Of a stretch of 64,000 nt of DNA, positions 63,435 to 64,000 are shown in pieces (position 1 is the first letter of the stretch; every line of letters starts with the position of its first letter). A program made the position numbers and the translations under genes. The stretch is from CAYGAW01 sp964492135 (GTDB lineage: Bacteria; Chloroflexota; Anaerolineae; UBA7937; B3-Chlor): positions 26,115 to 90,114 of the forward strand of contig CAZBJW010000002.1 of assembly GCA_964492135.1 (NCBI GenBank). The letters run 5' to 3'. Below the pieces are notes generated by a model. That model worked only from the letters and a program-made list of their open reading frames with translations, was not told the origin of the DNA and ran no database searches.

Positions 63435-64000
63435 TCAGGTTTGCCGCGTCTTCATCCTGCCCTGTGAAGCCAATCTTAATAGAGCACGGAGGCCTCCTGC
63501 CCTGCGCAAGTCGTGTATCAAACCCATTATACCTTGCGGCGCCACCAACATGATGATGACCAGTATTATGCCCTGTATGAGCAGACTGATTTCGCCATAT
63601 CTGGCCAGCTGAAAGTGGAGAATCACAACGATAATCGTTCCAACAAGCGGCCCCCCTTCTATGCCTTTGCCTCCTATGACTGTAGCGAGCAGTGCCGTCA
63701 TGAGCCACTTTATGTGAAAGCCAGCACTAGGCTCTATGTACCCTTGACGAGTGTAGAATATGGCCCCGGCTACTCCCATTACGAAGGCAGCAATGATAAA
63801 GGAGTACAACTTCAATCTGAAAACATCTATCCCCGAACTTGCGGCACAGGCATCATTATCGCGAATTGCAGCGAGACCGAGTCCGAATTTGGAACGCAAA
63901 ATGATTCCGACGAGGATGATTGACGCAAGGCCAATGGCGAGACCAAGCCAGTAGGTATGCTCCATGCCAACTCCTCTCACACCCTTTACCATATAGCCTG
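63435..64000 (-). CDS. livM: Branched-chain amino-acid-type ABC transporter permease, C-terminal part (runs off window)
   Basis: The minus-strand frame is open to the window edge, so the start is outside; the ATG at 63992 is internal. About 186 residues are visible with four to five membrane helices, the LivM signature ALLATVIGGKGIEGGPLVG and the EAA-like loop AAIRDNDACAASSGIDVFRLKL. With the livF fragment at 59625-59812, a Liv-type uptake system once ended near here. Such systems import branched-chain amino acids, urea or aromatic acids. Confidence 0.85.
   Translation of the reverse strand, partial: GYMVKGVRGVGMEHTYWLGLAIGLASIILVGIILRSKFGLGLAAIRDNDACAASSGIDVFRLKLYSFIIAAFVMGVAGAIFYTRQGYIEPSAGFHIKWLMTALLATVIGGKGIEGGPLVGTIIVVILHFQLARYGEISLLIQGIILVIIMLVAPQGIMGLIHDLRRAGGLRALLRLASQGRMKTRQT

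Noticed and set aside
63295..63708. Minus-strand frame overlapping livM
   Set aside because: The overlapping frame has the clear LivM sequence; this one is its shifted shadow.
1..64000. CRISPR array, rRNA genes, prophage or integrase module
   Set aside because: I saw no regularly spaced identical repeats of CRISPR type, no rRNA-like sequence and no phage or recombinase genes.

Overview
The window reads like a chromosome segment from an anaerobic or facultatively anaerobic bacterium, most plausibly Chloroflexota (Anaerolineae-like). That is an inference from moderately high GC, lipoproteins with proline/threonine/glutamate-rich linkers, a PbpC plus alpha-2-macroglobulin pair, a molybdenum transhydroxylase and a probable selenoprotein. 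No rRNA, phylogenetic marker or convincing tRNA is present, so the taxonomy is tentative.

Layout. 0.3-9 kb: pbpC and a giant bacterial alpha-2-macroglobulin (+ strand). 9-10.5 kb: decayed DNA with the first of two 603-bp near-identical repeats carrying a truncated DUF72 gene. 10.6-23.8 kb (- strand): an amine or amino-acid catabolic unit with two saccharopine/lysine-dehydrogenase-like proteins, two class III aminotransferases, an aldehyde dehydrogenase, a complete PotABCD-type ABC transporter and, next to the promoter-proximal gene, a MerR-XRE-cupin regulator with a consensus promoter. 23.9-28.1 kb: gene fragments, an NDP-forming CoA-ligase-like gene between two copies of a dispersed repeat, a DinB-like protein and the second 603-bp repeat. 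28.1-36 kb: two paralogous OmpR-type response-regulator loci, each followed by an array of GNGACC direct repeats ending in an extended -10, plus secreted proteins and lipoproteins. 36-42 kb: APC permeases (one truncated), a membrane-anchored universal stress protein and divergent promoters. 42.2-47.7 kb: a third response regulator and its own 11-bp-phased repeat array, leading into an operon with a stand-alone MshEN-like domain, a GNAT acetyltransferase, a lysine 2,3-aminomutase with all key residues, and two D-Ala-D-Ala-ligase-like ATP-grasp enzymes. 47.7-48.7 kb: decayed DNA. 48.7-64 kb (- strand): a carbohydrate/cyclitol/polyphenol catabolic region with KDPG aldolase, 2-hydroxyacid dehydrogenase, FGGY kinase, two zinc dehydrogenases, a sugar epimerase, a creatininase-family hydrolase, RidA, an OsmC protein interrupted by an in-frame UGA (probable selenocysteine), a beta-keto-acid cleavage enzyme, a pyrogallol-phloroglucinol-transhydroxylase-like pair, and livF/livM remains or partial genes.

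How they may work together. The 11-23 kb unit probably imports a polyamine or diamine and oxidises it by deamination, transamination and aldehyde oxidation. The 48-64 kb region combines ring hydroxyl transfer, ring or diketone hydrolysis, oxidation, epimerisation, phosphorylation and aldol cleavage; it resembles the Thermotoga-type inosose route and also has parts expected for phloroglucinol-type degradation. The most novel candidates are the beta-lysine/ATP-grasp operon, the repeated response-regulator/operator cassettes (one apparently driving a small RNA), and the UGA-containing OsmC gene.
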